Assembly (NCBI GenBank): GCA_005281725.1
Contig: SSBO01000001.1
Location: 12,133,475-12,197,474, forward strand
Origin: Wuchereria bancrofti
Lineage: Eukaryota; Nematoda; Chromadorea; Rhabditida; Onchocercidae
DNA length: 64,000 nt
Reading direction: 5' to 3'
The translations under genes were made by a program, and so were the position numbers. The notes below the pieces were generated by a model. The model saw nothing but the letters and a program-made list of their open reading frames with translations, was not told where the DNA came from and ran no database searches. Shown in pieces: positions 49,886-62,418 of the stretch; positions within the stretch are counted from its first letter, which is position 1, and the number at the start of each line of letters is the position of its first letter.

Positions 49886-51673
49886 ATGGAAGCAAAAGTA
49901 ACAATGCTGTATTATTTAATTCTCATTACATTTGTTGTCCTTTTCAATTTGACAACTGCATTCCCACATGTAAGTTTTTGTATTAAAATGTAAACCTTCT
50001 ATGAAACTTACAGAAAAAAATGCTTTGGCAAACAAAAATAGTTAGTTAAAAATGGATTTAAATTAAGTTTGAAATTAAATTAGTAATTAATACTATCAAT
50101 TAGGAAATTTTACAGTGAAAATTAAGTTTTGATCATAATAAATGATTAATAATTCTAGGAAAATGCACAAAAAGATTCGAAAGAAATGGAGAAAATTGTA
50201 ACAAAGACAAGTGATGAGGTAATAAGCAAAAATTTCCAAAATATTTCTGTTTAAGTTTTTATCTTTTTTCTTTAAAAAAAAAAAAAATCTCTCCTGATCC
50301 GGAATAATAACGAAAATGATAAAACATTTAACATGGTAAAAACATTTTGCAGAAGCCATCAGGAAGTTTTGGTCTTATCAAAACCGATGAAGAAGCGGTA
50401 AATGGTCATTCATTTTAACTATAATATTTTTCTTTAATTCAACTTTCTAAACTAATTTTACCTTTGTGTTTCACCTTTCACCTTTGTTCCAATCATTATT
50501 TTACTTATATCTCATATTACATTTCTACCTTAAATCTTTAACAAATTTTACCATACATTGTGAAAAAGCATTTTAAACTGAGAAATATAATGCGATATGG
50601 TTAGTGTTGTAAATAAAATAAGCATAAATCAAAGTAAGAAAATAAAATGTACAGATAAAAGATAAAACAAATATTATATCTGGACAATTAATGTTTATAA
50701 TTTATTATTATTATTATTAATTTATTACTATTATATTATTATTACTATTACTATTATTATTATTATTATTACTATTACTATTATTATTGTTATTGCTACT
50801 GATTTTAATTATTAGCTGAAGTTTAGCTATCTCTTAGCGATAATATTTTCCTTGCATTAATTTTTGATTTGCTTTTTTTTTGAATTTTTGAATTTTCTTT
50901 TTGATTTCAATTATTACAGTTACAGTTTACTGATTTCATCGATTTATCTCAATAATATTTGTATTATTTCAGATCTGTGAAGATGAATTATGCAATAATC
51001 GAGGCACATGTATTGGCAATAAAGATACGAACTTTTGCATTTGTAGGCTCGGTTATACTGGAATGCATTGTGAAAATTGTTTGTTTATTTCTTCTATTAT
51101 CATTAATCAAAATTATTTCTAACTTTCTAATCTTTCTTTAACTATCAATCGAATCACAATTAATGTTGCGAAAACTTTTCATCTGAAACTTTCATTCGAT
51201 ATAGTTCTATAATTTACTAATTAATACTTTTTATTAATTAATTTTTTTCTCATCTTACTTCTTCCTTTTCAATTGTCGCAAATGTTACTATTTTGTTCAT
51301 TAAAAATAAAAAATAAAAAGTGAAAAAGAAAGAATTAAAAAATTAAAAGTATGGTGGAAAAAGATTTTTAAAAAAAGTAAAACAAAAATTAAATCTATTT
51401 AAAATAAAAATTAAATCGATATTCATATCTATACTACGAATACTTATCTATATGATAAATTTAGTTTGTAGCAAATTATACCATAGAAATTTTATCTTAC
51501 AAAGTTTTATTTTATCTTTTAAATTTATCAAAATTATTGTATTTGCAGCTCCATGCGATTCAACAAAAGATTGTAACGGTAAAGGATTATGCATTGGTAC
51601 ATCGACAAGTTATACTTGCATGTGTCAATTAGGTTACACCGGTGAAAATTGTGAAAAGAATGTTAGAAAATGA
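49886..51673 (+). CDS. small secreted protein with two EGF-like domains
   Basis: Five exons: 49886-49969, 50159-50218, 50353-50397, 50973-51078 and 51549-51673, giving 139 residues. Residues 1-25 form a signal peptide (MLYYLILITFVVLFNLTTA then FPH; Met1 or Met7 could start). A short charged linker, rich in Lys and Glu, follows (exons 2-3). Exon 4 is one EGF-like domain with Cys spacing C-x4-C-x5-C-x8-C-x1-C-x8-C and RLGYTG; exon 5 is a second with C-x5-C-x5-C-x8-C-x1-C-x8-C and QLGYTG. The protein ends ENCEKNVRK with no transmembrane segment or GPI signal, so it should be secreted. Phases 0,0,0,1 are consistent. No calcium-binding EGF consensus is seen. It may be a ligand or a worm secretory product; function unknown. 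Confidence 0.85.
49970..51548 (+). other. introns of the EGF-domain gene
   Basis: Introns 49970-50158, 50219-50352, 50398-50972 and 51079-51548. The third contains a TTA/CTA trinucleotide array (50700-50796). Otherwise A/T-rich with no other feature. Confidence 0.6.
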
Positions 51674-52109
51674 TTTATTGAGATGATAATACTAATATAT
51701 TCTTCGTTCTATTTATTCATCATTTTACCATTTCATATTTCAATCATTCTTTTTTCTTTTTGTTTTTGTTTTCTGTTTTTCGTCCTTTTTTTTTTTCTTT
51801 CATTACACTTATTTTCTATGTTAAAATTGCAAAATGATAGATGGTGTTATCTATTCTATTACTGTAAATGTTATTTGTTATTATGTTTAATCAAATGAAA
51901 AAAAAAAAAGAAGAAAACAACTCCTACAAATATAATTATCACAAAAACTATACAATGAAATATTTGAATAATTTAATTTTACAAATCGAATACCAATCGC
52001 TTCAAATATTAGCATTTATTCATATATTATTATCTATGAAGTAATTGTTATTGAGATATAAATAACTTTTTTATGATATAAGTAATTGTTTGAAAATTTT
52101 TCTTCTTTC

Positions 52110-52115
52110 AATAAA
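52110..52115 (+). terminator. candidate AATAAA of the EGF-domain gene
   Basis: AATAAA about 440 bases after the TGA at 51673. It is the nearest canonical hexamer I noticed. Variant hexamers closer to the stop cannot be excluded. Confidence 0.3.
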
Positions 52116-52875
52116 TGATTGACTACAAACTAAATCTACGATCTACGAAATATATTTCATTATAAATGATGATGATGAGTGGATAAGATTGAAAACAGCT
52201 AAATATTACAGGTGAAATTGATATTAATTAAATTACAGGTAAATATGGATTGATTGGTTTATAAGTTTGCAAATTAATTCCTGAAAGCGGTTGATTTTTA
52301 TGCTACTTTTTTATTTAATCTGATAATGCTTCCCCTATCATAATTACCAGTAAACAAACCGCCCTTCCAGCAAATCATCAAGCACGGGCAGAAGTACCCG
52401 GGCAGTTACCCGGTTCACGTACAATGCAGCTATTCAGTTTCTCGTTGACTTTATAGTGAACTAGGCTTATTTTTTAGAAGTTCTCTGGGCTTATTATTAT
52501 GGCCGCTATTATTGTGTAAGCATTTCTAGCTGAAAAGTTGAAATTTGATCTTTCACAAATTTGAACAAAGAATTGGTATTAAGGAAGGATGACACAATGA
52601 TAAGTGGCAAAATGACATATTGCAAATGTCGTAGAGCCTTATGTTTTATCTTAAAGATACATATGTTCGCGTAAATTTTTAATCATTTCTTTATCGAAAT
52701 TATTCTGAGCAAAGAATTTCGCCATCTGATTAAGATAATATATAAAAATAATTTATAGAAATGAAATAGAGGCGATAAATTGCACAAAAATCAAGAAGTC
52801 TATTTCGAAATTTCAATTTCAACGAAGAAAGCAGCAATTTACAGTGCTATTCCACAACGCATAGCAGCACTGATT

Positions 52876-52893
52876 TTTTTTTTCTCTATAGCA
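52876..52893 (+). promoter_or_regulatory. probable spliced-leader acceptor of the THADA-like gene
   Basis: A T-rich tract ending CTCTATAG (AG at 52889-52890) sits 3 bases before ATG 52894. Such a strong acceptor with no upstream in-frame coding exon is what an SL trans-splice site looks like in nematodes. The first exon is then only 18 coding bases (MEVFRK) with an excellent donor, AAG/GTAAGA. Confidence 0.5.
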
Positions 52894-55800
52894 ATGGAAG
52901 TTTTTCGGAAGGTAAGAGCCATTTTATTGGTTACCTTAGTTATTTTATCAGTTAAACAACGTTCTTATCAGTTGCACAAATTGAAATTTGATATTGTATT
53001 GTTAAGTTATTTTTGTATTACAGAAGTGAACCATAAATGATGACCGCATATTTGCGACTTATTCAACAATGGATTTAACAAAAGTATGGAATTTTTAAAT
53101 TTTTTTTAAAAAAAAAAATTTTAAAAAACATAAAATTTAAATTTGAAATGTTCCGGTGTGGCAAATTTTTTTTTTCGGTATTTGAGATCTTCAGCTAGTG
53201 AGAAATCTGTTCTGTGTGGTCTAAAACTTTATTATGGAATGCTGCCGATGATCAATTTTCGAAATATTAAATTTTTGAATAAAATTATCTGGAATTTTTG
53301 AGAGATAAATCTTCATAATTCCAAAGTTCTTCCTTCGTACGCAGAGTTAATTCTTCATTTTTTATTCTTCTTTGACGAATTTTTTTTAAGAAAAGATAAA
53401 AAATAGCCATAATTATCTTTCAAAACATGCCTATAAAATTATTGAGAAACATCCTGCCATGTTGTTTACTGTTCTGTTCACTAAAAGAATTAGAATTATC
53501 TTCATTGGTAACGCTACAGTTTTATTTCGGATACCTGAACGCTGTTTTCTGAATCATGGTTTTAGCTTCTTAAATGGTTATATGTTATTCACGCACTGAT
53601 TAAATTTGCTAGTACGAACCTGTATCTTTGCAATCTCTTTTAAACTTTTAGAAACACGCTTAATCTGCTTTGATATCGAGTAATCTTTTCTATTGCACTA
53701 TCTTCGTGAAATTCTGTCATAGACTTATGCTGGATTTTATATAGCTTTCGAATTCAAAATTTTTGAATTGCAAAATCAATTTAAACTGAGTTTCAGTTGG
53801 AAGTTTCTTCTCAGAAAGCCGCATCCAATTCATACATCGGTGGAGATTGTCGTTTAGTTCTTTGTGAAAAAGATGTTTTATTGCACAGAGCTGTTTCCAA
53901 ACTATCTTTATGGTATGTTCATTTATAGTAAAGTAAGTATGGTTTATAGCCGATTTTTTTTTACGATAGTTTATGTTAAACACTTCTAGTAATTTACTCA
54001 ATGGGATCTCGAAGAAAAGCTATATGAGCACATGTCATAAAGCGCAAAAATTGATTTGCTTCGAAAGATTGCATTCCATCTTTCACTTCTTTATATTTTA
54101 ATATGGTGACATCCCTCATAATTCTTTAATATGGCATTTGCCACTCCTGTGATTTTAGCCATCGATTGGGGAGCGACTAATTATGATGACAGTTCGTTAA
54201 CATTATGCTAAAATTATTTCTAAATATGAGAATAATTGTTTAAGTTCAGGGAGATAGCAGAATGGTTCATTCTAAAAGACAAAATATTGGATAGAAGTAT
54301 CTATGGAACAGTGGGAAAGCGTTTACTTAAAGCTGCTCACGAATTTGATCTGATTGATCAAGAAAAGAAAGGAATATTGCAGCGATGTATAAAGCAGTGC
54401 TTTCGTGGTGTATTCATGCAACGATCAGGTATAGACCTAAAAACTCTCAAAACTCTACTGAAGTTGCAGAGGAAACTTGATGTCACAGCATATCAGGTTT
54501 GAATTATATCACTTGCGATGTTGTAATATAATTCCTTATAAAATTCTGTGCAGTTCACTCTTTCAGGAAGTACCCTTTTCTTTTTTTCTCCTATATTTTT
54601 AACTCTTTCAGTTTTTGTCCTCTATTTTCAAAAGTTTATTTTATTGAAGCAGTTCATGTGGTTGTGCATGCTACCAAATGCTTTAAAAGAGAAATGGGCT
54701 TTGCTTGCATCAGTAATACCTGCACTGAAACTAGATGAAGTATGTCTTTTTAATCGTTTTACTTGTTTGTATTAAATCAGTAAACGTATAACTAAGCATT
54801 TAGTTGCATACTTTCATTCCTGATTACTTATTAAAAAAGATGAATGAATTTGATAATGTCCATTTGCTAATTTCTCTAGAAACTTGAAACAATGGTTTTT
54901 GGTATTATTTCTTGCAAATGGTAAAATATCGAAACTTAACTTCTACAAATTCTGACTGAACTTCAACAAAGTTTAATAGTAATTACGGTGAGACAATATC
55001 AAAATGAGATACAATGAACCTGACTGCTGAAAATCAAATAGCTTGTATCACCGAAAGTTTACGAATGGATTTAATCAAATTTTGATAGAAATAGATCGCT
55101 GATATATGATCTTATCCAGCACAACTGAATGATCTTTTCATTACAAACAGTGAAGATAAATTTTGCAGATAAATATTAGTGAGAATATACTGATGTCAGT
55201 TCTGTGGAGAGCTCAAGCACGTCATTCTAGTGGCTCCGTGACATCTGACTGTTTGCTTGCGTGGTTCATTAATGATAGCAATAATCGTCAAGGCTGTTCT
55301 CGATTTCTAGCAAACTGTTTAGTATCTTCCAATCGGTTAGATTCGAAAAATTTATGTAAATCAGCTTATTAACATGTTTTTGTCGGTATCGGTTGATCAT
55401 TTCACCATGTTTTTTAGAGGATAAAAATTAAAATCCTCAGAAAATTTCCGTAATGATCTCTTTATCTTCTTTATTACGAAAGACTATTGAGTTATTCTGT
55501 AGTCGAACACAAACTTTGGTATTATTTCATCTGACGAGATACTGACTAATAGTTATCATTTGGTTTTGATTTAGAGCTGATATCATAATAAGAAATGCTG
55601 TTGCCACTACCTTATTTTTTTTTTAACTTGCAGCAAAAACATTTCATAACAAAACTGATAAGTGACAAAAATTAGTTAAGGAAATTGCTTGAAAGCGGAG
55701 GAAATATAACTGTTATTTCAGAATGCGTCGCTTAAACAGCTCACGGTTTTGGTTGGCGAAACTGAACACTAATATCAAGTCTAAATTGATAATGAAAGAA

Positions 55801-58800
55801 ACTGCTGAAGTCATCTTGCAAATGATTTCGGCAGAAAATCGACCTTTTGAGCAAACCAATGAAGGTTACTGCCTTACTGAAGAGGAAATGTATGGTTTGT
55901 TATATATGGATTATTTCTGGAATCCGGAAAGGGAAGAATTAGTTTGGATGCGCTATGATCGTCTTTTATATGGATGGATTTCCGTTCAAAAATTTTTCAT
56001 TCGTGCATTAGAGAACAATGAAATTGATTTGATAAGCAGTTGTCTGACTTCATATCATTCATTATTACGTCTAAATGCGCTTGAATTATTGAACAAACTG
56101 ATAAATAAGAAACTGGTGAATTCTTCAAAACTGATTAAAAATGTAATGCTTTAGGTAGTGCCAATTATTATTAAACAATATGCAAAGATTAGATATTAAT
56201 TCACTCTCATAAGTTAACACACACATTTCGATTTCTCTTAGAGATATGAATATGATCATAGGTGTTTGAAAAGTCCCCAGAAAATAATATACCGCAAAAT
56301 GCTTGCTTAACTTAGTTTGCAGTTTGACTAAAAAATTTAAATGGTGGTAATATGGTACGATGTCCATACTAGTTGGTTTATTTGCTGCTGGCCTTTTATC
56401 ATTTTTGTGCACAATTCATCATAGCGAAATATTTCTCCCTTATTCAGTTCGACTGGTCTCGTCAACTAGGAAGTGTCAAATCCTTTGTGCTTCAAAACTT
56501 GGATACTACCGATGCTAATTTCGGCGCTGCACTCATACATTTGGTGCATATCTCGAGTGCAAAAACACGTAAACGTTTGGAAATAGCTTTACTTGAAGAA
56601 CTTGAAAGGATCTGGAATGATCGGAATCGATCATATCAAACTATATTTATTTTGGAACTTCTCAAACAGTGCGGTTTTGACAGATGGTTGGCTGATACAC
56701 AGTTGATGGATTCAATTTTTAACAGTGATATTACGGAGATAAAGTAAGTGCATTGTTTGCGTTTTTCTAAATTTATTGTGTTAGCAAACTGAAAACATGT
56801 GAATAAAGTTAATATTGCAACGGAATGGGTGAAATACCTACAGTCTATTCATGCTTTTAATGGGTGGGACATGTGTGGTGACAAAGTTATACAATTGTGA
56901 TGTTTTTTTTTGCTTTTTTTTCTCATAACTATCATAACTATCTGTTAAGGAAAAGAATTCAGATTACAGTAGGTATAAAATCTTGCATCTCCTCGATATT
57001 TTAGAAGTTAGTTCAGATCACAGAGTTGTGAGTTTAGTTCAGATGCGCTATTTGGACAGTGATATTCGATTTAATTTTATATGACAAAGAATTATAAAAA
57101 AAGATTCACCACGGCAAAATGATACAGTCCAAATTGTTGTGATAATTATGCTTAGTTTTATATTATTTTGCTTTCTATTTTACTTTTTATAATGTGGTTT
57201 AACGAAGTGAAATGAAATTCACTCAGATTCTATCGATATATATATCATTAAATTACAGGACAAAAGTACTTATGTGTTTATCTGTTGCGGAGTCCGATTC
57301 ACAGATTTTTCTTACCAATAAATTTATGGAAATGCTCAATGGTGATAGCATAGATGGTTTAAGTTGTCTTGTGAAAATAATGTTGCGATTTAAAGATCCG
57401 AAAGAAATTTTGGATTTAGTGAAGGAATATAAACACAAAAATTCGAACAGTAAGTTTGGTTTTCGGATAATTCTAACAAAATAAGCCGAATGCATATGTA
57501 AAATGAGCTTAAAATGTGTACTGGAAATAGTGGTTGAGAATAGCAGATGAAAGGTAAGGTTTAATCCTTTGGTAAAATGTTTTGGTTTAGGCCTTTAGCA
57601 AAATTATATTTAATTTTTCTTCAGTGTTTATTAAGTTTGCAAGATTTTTTTAGTCAGTACTTTTTCAGGTGTGAAAATTGCGCTTACTTCACTATTAGAG
57701 AATTTTACTGCTCAGTCCATTCCTGATCCTTGTTTTTGGATGGACGTTTGTATTAAATCCAATGTTGATTTGATTTTATCCAGTGGCAGTGAGCATAGTG
57801 GTCAATGCTCATCACTTCCTGAACTGTATAGAAGACTGTATCCCTTAACTTCTCCAACATTGATGATAAATGATAAACAGCGTAAGGCAGTCGACAAGTA
57901 TTATCATACCTTAAAGGTTAGTTATTTTTTATCCCTTTTTTGTTTCTTTTGGATTTCATTAAAATAATTTTCATGGTTAAATGCATATTTCTAGTAATCG
58001 AGGTGAGTAAAATCTAAATTTCGATTCAGCTTAATTTTTCATTAATCTTCGTTGCCAGAAATTATTACTTAATTTGATGGCAATGTAGCTCATTCTGCAA
58101 ACGTTGGTCTGCATTTTAATTTCTTATTTATATCCTAGGAAATGAAAGAATTCCGTTCATCTTGTCTGATTATGACTCGCTTCCCTAAAAGAATCGGTGC
58201 AAAAAAATTTGGACCAAGTTAGTTGGTGATACTAAATCAGTTGCACTGTATTCTGAATTTTTACTCTTTCAAAATATCTCTGCGGAATATTCTAGGTAAA
58301 CTGCGAAATGTTGGCGTCTTTATGCGAAACGATAGGAACAAAGAATATTATTACTGGCGCATACGATTCGGTATGGAATGTATTGATGCGAAGCCGTCAT
58401 AAAGGTGTGATCGATGATTGTGCTATCTGTTTCAGTAGAATAACAGCTTGTTGTATGACGAATGGTTTACGTGATGTAATATACCAATATTTCGAGAAAG
58501 TAAGACTTCCTGTTTTTTTATAATATTCATTACTTTTAAAAAAATTTGCATTAAGTTACATTTTTGGCAATGTTGTTAAAAAAGAACTTATATCATAACT
58601 ACGATATCATAACTGAAAATATTAGCTTATTTTTCAGTGATGATTACTAATTTAGTGATTTTAGTGTTGTAGAATGATAATTTGCCATCTTTTGACAAAT
58701 CCGTTTTATTTCTTATGTTGCTTTGGATCTGTTATCACTGTAACAGTATTGGTTCGGGTAATAGTGAAGTTCACGGATTCCTCAACAGAAATTTTGTGTA

Positions 58801-61800
58801 TCTCTAAGAAATCCTGTTGAATGGGGAGGAAGAAGAGGGGAGAAGGACTTGAATCATTACTTTTAACAAACGTACTGAACAGAATAATTTGCTTCTATAC
58901 TTGGTGTCTCAATGATTCAGTGTTTAAACTCTTAGCTAAGTTTTTCAACAAAATTAATGATTAAGAAAAAGTAGGCGTTTCAACAAAATTAACGAACTGA
59001 TATCACAAAGTCTTAACAGAAAACTGCAGAAAATTTGTGTTATTGTTTGGACAGGAATAAAAGTTTGAAGATTTCATGCTACTTTGCCGCATTTCAGACA
59101 AAAAGGTTGTTCGTGGATCTTGAATGTACCACTCGTAATTTGGGATTTTGCTTAACGTTTAAAATATTCCATGAAGTATTGGGTACGGATAACAGCGTTA
59201 TTGACTTTCTGTTTGAAAATGTTCACTTTGGCTTATGCACACCACTGATAGCTGTACGATTAATGAAAGTACTAAAAACTTTCCTATGTGTGACAAGTTT
59301 TGGTACGTCGAATTTTTTCTAAATTGTAACTTATCATTTAGATCCCATTTTAATTGCCAGTTATGCTTCTGTTACACAATAAAAGATATATAAAGTTTAA
59401 CAACTGAAGTTTTATACTAATAAGCTATATCAAAAATAGCTTATTTCGTGAAGGTATTTTAGAATTTTGGAATGAAATAGTTTTTATAGCAATATACTCG
59501 TTGTTGTTATTGTTTATTAGTTATTTTAAGGGAATAATATAGGGGAAAAAAAGATGAAATGATAAGATAGAGACAGGAGGAAAATGTTAGAAACAGGAAG
59601 GAAAGAAGACGAGACCATAATCTAATTCTTTTATATAAACTTTTGTGATTTCAGATGTGACTTATTGTGATATAAAAATCTTTAGAGCAGTTTTGGATTT
59701 CTATCGAACAGGTAACAGTATGGTACGGAACACAACATGCCACTGCTATGGTTAAAATTTACTTTGTTTTGTTAAGAATGGAGAGAGAGAGAGACTAAGT
59801 TCCATAAACAGAGAGGCTTATTGGTAAAAGTGCTAATAATTTATGCATTACTGCTTTAAGAAATATTAAACTTCAAGCTTACAATTTTTGATGGTGAAAA
59901 TTCATGAGCTTTTTCAGCTGCATTACTTCACAAACTCATAGATGACATAGATTATGGGACTCCTCTCTTCATGTTTGCCTTACAACACGACTTACTATGG
60001 AATGAATATTGTCAACAACTGGAACAGACAACGGTGCACGATCCAGCTTTAATACTGTTACTTTCATTGTTGGAGAAATTACGCTTTGTGAGCGCATCAT
60101 TTTACACCATAACTCAATTAAAGTAATTTTTTCACTTTAATTTTGAAGGGTAACTATTTTTAAATAAATTCATTACTGAAAGAATAGGTGATTAAATTAA
60201 TGAACCTATGTTATGTTTGGAAATTTGAGGCGAAAATGCCTAGATTGATTAAGATTATGATAATTATCACTGACAAATTGTCATTTAAAAGAGGATGAAA
60301 TACTTTCAGTTGCTAAGTTTTATTTCATGATTAGTGATAGAGAAAATTTTCTTGTTTTCTGCATTTGCAAAACAGATTGGCCAATCTGAAGAAGTGGGTC
60401 TTATATACGTTATTTGCTTAATTATCTTAGTCATTAAGTTAATGATTATAACAAGTTTCTATTTTCTGAATATCATATTATACAATGGTAAGAATTGAAA
60501 TAATACGATAGAATGAAATTTTTGTTGTAGACATCTGCAATCGTTGGTGAACAAACTTGTTTCTTTGCTCGTGGTGAGTCCTAATATGCGAATCAATCAT
60601 TTACTAGTATCTTCCTTGTTGCGTTTGGTATCTTGTAGAAGAAAATTAATACATCGACTGAAAAGTATTGTGGAACGTAAATTGCCACTGAATATTAAAA
60701 ATTCTTTGAACTATGCTATCTCAGAATTAGAAGCGTAAGTTGAATTTCTCTCACTTATGATAAGTTTTTTTCTAGTTTTAACTAATGCTTCCTCCCCATC
60801 AAACATGCTGCCATGTGATGCGATGAAGTTTGCAACCTTTAATTTTATGAAATTGATTGGTGATAATGTTGCTGTCATTTTATTATACATTGAATCATTT
60901 CAGAATGGAGTTCCTGGATTCGCCATCTGATTCATTCCATTCTTTCGGTTCACATTCCACTGCTTTATTACCCAGTTTGATTCAAAAAACCCACAAAATG
61001 CTAACTGATAACCGTTTTGTTTCTTTTGAACACTTTGGAGCTTTACTTACGGAAATTGAGAAGCATGCTTATTCATCAAAAGAATTGTGGAGGTTGCATG
61101 CAGCGCATGCTTTAATCATGGTTTCTCGTACTTCACATACCGTGCTGACTGATTCTCCTTGTTATAGATACAGGTTAATTTTTAGTTGGAAATCTTATGA
61201 AATAAAGCAAATTATCTTCAGAATGAATTCAGTGAGTTATTAAGAAACTTATGACAGTTATGGAAGATCGAGGCATTCTATTATATATTTCCGGAAGCTT
61301 TGAAAAAAAAGTTACAAATGGATATTGGTTGACCAATTCGCAAATATTTAATCCTACATCTTTAGATTTTGCATACTTATGTAATTGGAGTTAGCAATCT
61401 TGTAATCAAAAATATTGAAAGTCTAACTTTCCGTATTTTATGTATTACTTTCAGATTTATATCTTGTTGTCGGTCGCTTCTATTAGATGAAGTTGATTGT
61501 ATCAAGCGCGTTGCATTTCGCGTGGTTAATGAGTGCAGCGGTGGAAATACGTTATCCTATTCGTGGGATCCACTTACAAAAGTGAAGGTGAGAACTTTTT
61601 GTGTCTGCGTTAATATTATGAAGTTTTTTTTTTATTGAATTTTTTTTTTTTTTTTGGGGGGGGGGGGGAGAGAGGGGGTAGGGAGAAAGGCATCAAAATA
61701 TATTGCACTTTGTAATTTACATTCATCAAAGATGTAAAGCACTTTTAAAAGTTTGTTGGCAGTAATATATTTAATTATATCGACATCTGGATCATGTCAT

Positions 61801-62418
61801 TAATGCAAATTAAGAGATTCAGTCAAGTTTATAAGTTAGATTCTTTTTTTTTTTCACAGAGCAATCAGGATCTTTCTAATATACTGTATGATGGCGTACT
61901 CTGTTTAATGCTTAGAGTTATAACAAAGAAAATGGAATTTCTAAGTGTTAAGAAAATAAATGTTATATGATTCACTGATCGCCTGGGAAAGAAGCTTGAC
62001 ATGCTGATGTCAAGTAAGGCAGATTAAGAGTAGGTTTCAGATGTATGGCAGTGTCATAAAGCTTACTTTGATACTAAAGTAAAGTTTTGGAATGATCTTT
62101 GAAGTTATGCACTAATAAAGTTATATTTCTAGGTCAAAAGAAGTAGGGAAATTGGGAAGACGTGTACGACCTTTCAAAAAAGTACTGGATTGGAAAGACA
62201 TATCACCTATGAAGATTCTAGCTAATCGTGGCAAGATTTTCAGTGCTGTTTCTTTTCTAGATATGCTTGTAGAAGAATCTTCAGTGTTAATTGAGCGTAT
62301 TTTCACTGCTTTAACTTTAAAAAAAAAAAAAAAATGTGATCTATATTTAAATAGCTTGAGAATAACCACTCTTTATAGGGAGAATAGTATTTTTTTAAAG
62401 CTATTTGGAAATGAATAG
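52894..62418 (+). CDS. THADA/Trm732-like (DUF2428) protein
   Basis: About 1,150 residues of helical repeat. In yeast, Trm732 partners Trm7 to 2'-O-methylate tRNA position 32; THADA is the animal counterpart. Exons: 52894-52911, 53797-53912, 54250-54496, 54653-54739, 55169-55335, 55722-56142, 56448-56743, 57259-57449, 57669-57916, 58139-58217, 58296-58499, 59098-59302, 59655-59711, 59918-60122, 60531-60734, 60904-61173, 61455-61587, 61860-61885 and 62133-62418. All junction phases agree except exon 10 to 11, which is one base off. The family call rests on the DUF2428 hallmarks: SRHKGVIDDCAICFSRITAC (family RHRGAFE...F..LC) and TTRNLGFCLTF (family TRRSAGLPF). The start sits 3 bases after a strong TTTCTCTATAG acceptor. 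Shorter than human THADA (about 1,950). The end after an A15 run is uncertain. Confidence 0.62.
52912..53796 (+). other. THADA-like gene intron 1
   Basis: 885 bases of mixed-composition sequence. A possible 46-base exon after TTTTAG at about 53567 reads LLKWLYVIHALIKFA, but it exits in the wrong phase, so it is not included. A further missed exon is possible. Confidence 0.4.
54740..61859 (+). other. introns of the THADA-like gene longer than 300 bases
   Basis: These are 54740-55168, 55336-55721, 56143-56447, 56744-57258, 58500-59097, 59303-59654 and 60123-60530. The 58500-59097 intron has a purine-rich GGGGAGGAAGAGGGGAG (58822-58838). Intron 61588-61859 has a T17 run followed by G13 (about 61640-61669). 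Nothing else was recognised. Confidence 0.5.
58139..59302 (+). CDS. DUF2428 core of the THADA-like gene (exons 10-12), with a frame problem
   Basis: Exon 10 begins EMKEFRSSCLIMTRFPKRIG, continuing LK from exon 9. Exon 11 opens VNCEMLASLCETIGTKNI and contains RSRHKGVIDD. Exon 12 contains ECTTRNLGFC and then the helix AVRLMKVLKTF, which matches the VHALNILR segment of the family. Every GT in exon 10 leaves phase 1, but exon 11 needs phase 0. Exon 10 holds an A7 run (58201-58207): one A fewer would restore the frame at the GTTAGT donor. A GC donor at 58199 (GGT/GCAAAA) would also keep it. So this is either an assembly base error, a rare GC-AG intron, or a real lesion. Confidence 0.6.

Larger units (their letters stand above)
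51674..52893 (+). other. intergenic region upstream of the THADA-like gene
   Basis: The first part is the EGF gene 3' region. At about 52355-52450 there is a distinctly G+C-rich islet with two copies of ACCCGG and a CCCGGG site. From here rightward the base composition becomes more balanced. No gene was recognised in it. Confidence 0.5.

Noticed and set aside
53717..54001. Minus-strand 94-codon frame at the 5' end of the THADA-like gene
   Set aside because: It lies opposite plus-strand exon 2 (53797-53912), which joins exons 1 and 3 in phase. The minus frame has no ATG at its start and no partner exons. Some doubt remains.
54131..54195. Alternative start exon for the THADA-like gene (ATG, 21 codons, donor GTTAAC)
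   Set aside because: It also fits the phase of exon 3, but its donor is weaker and no leader acceptor lies close upstream. The 52894 start has both a strong acceptor and a strong donor.
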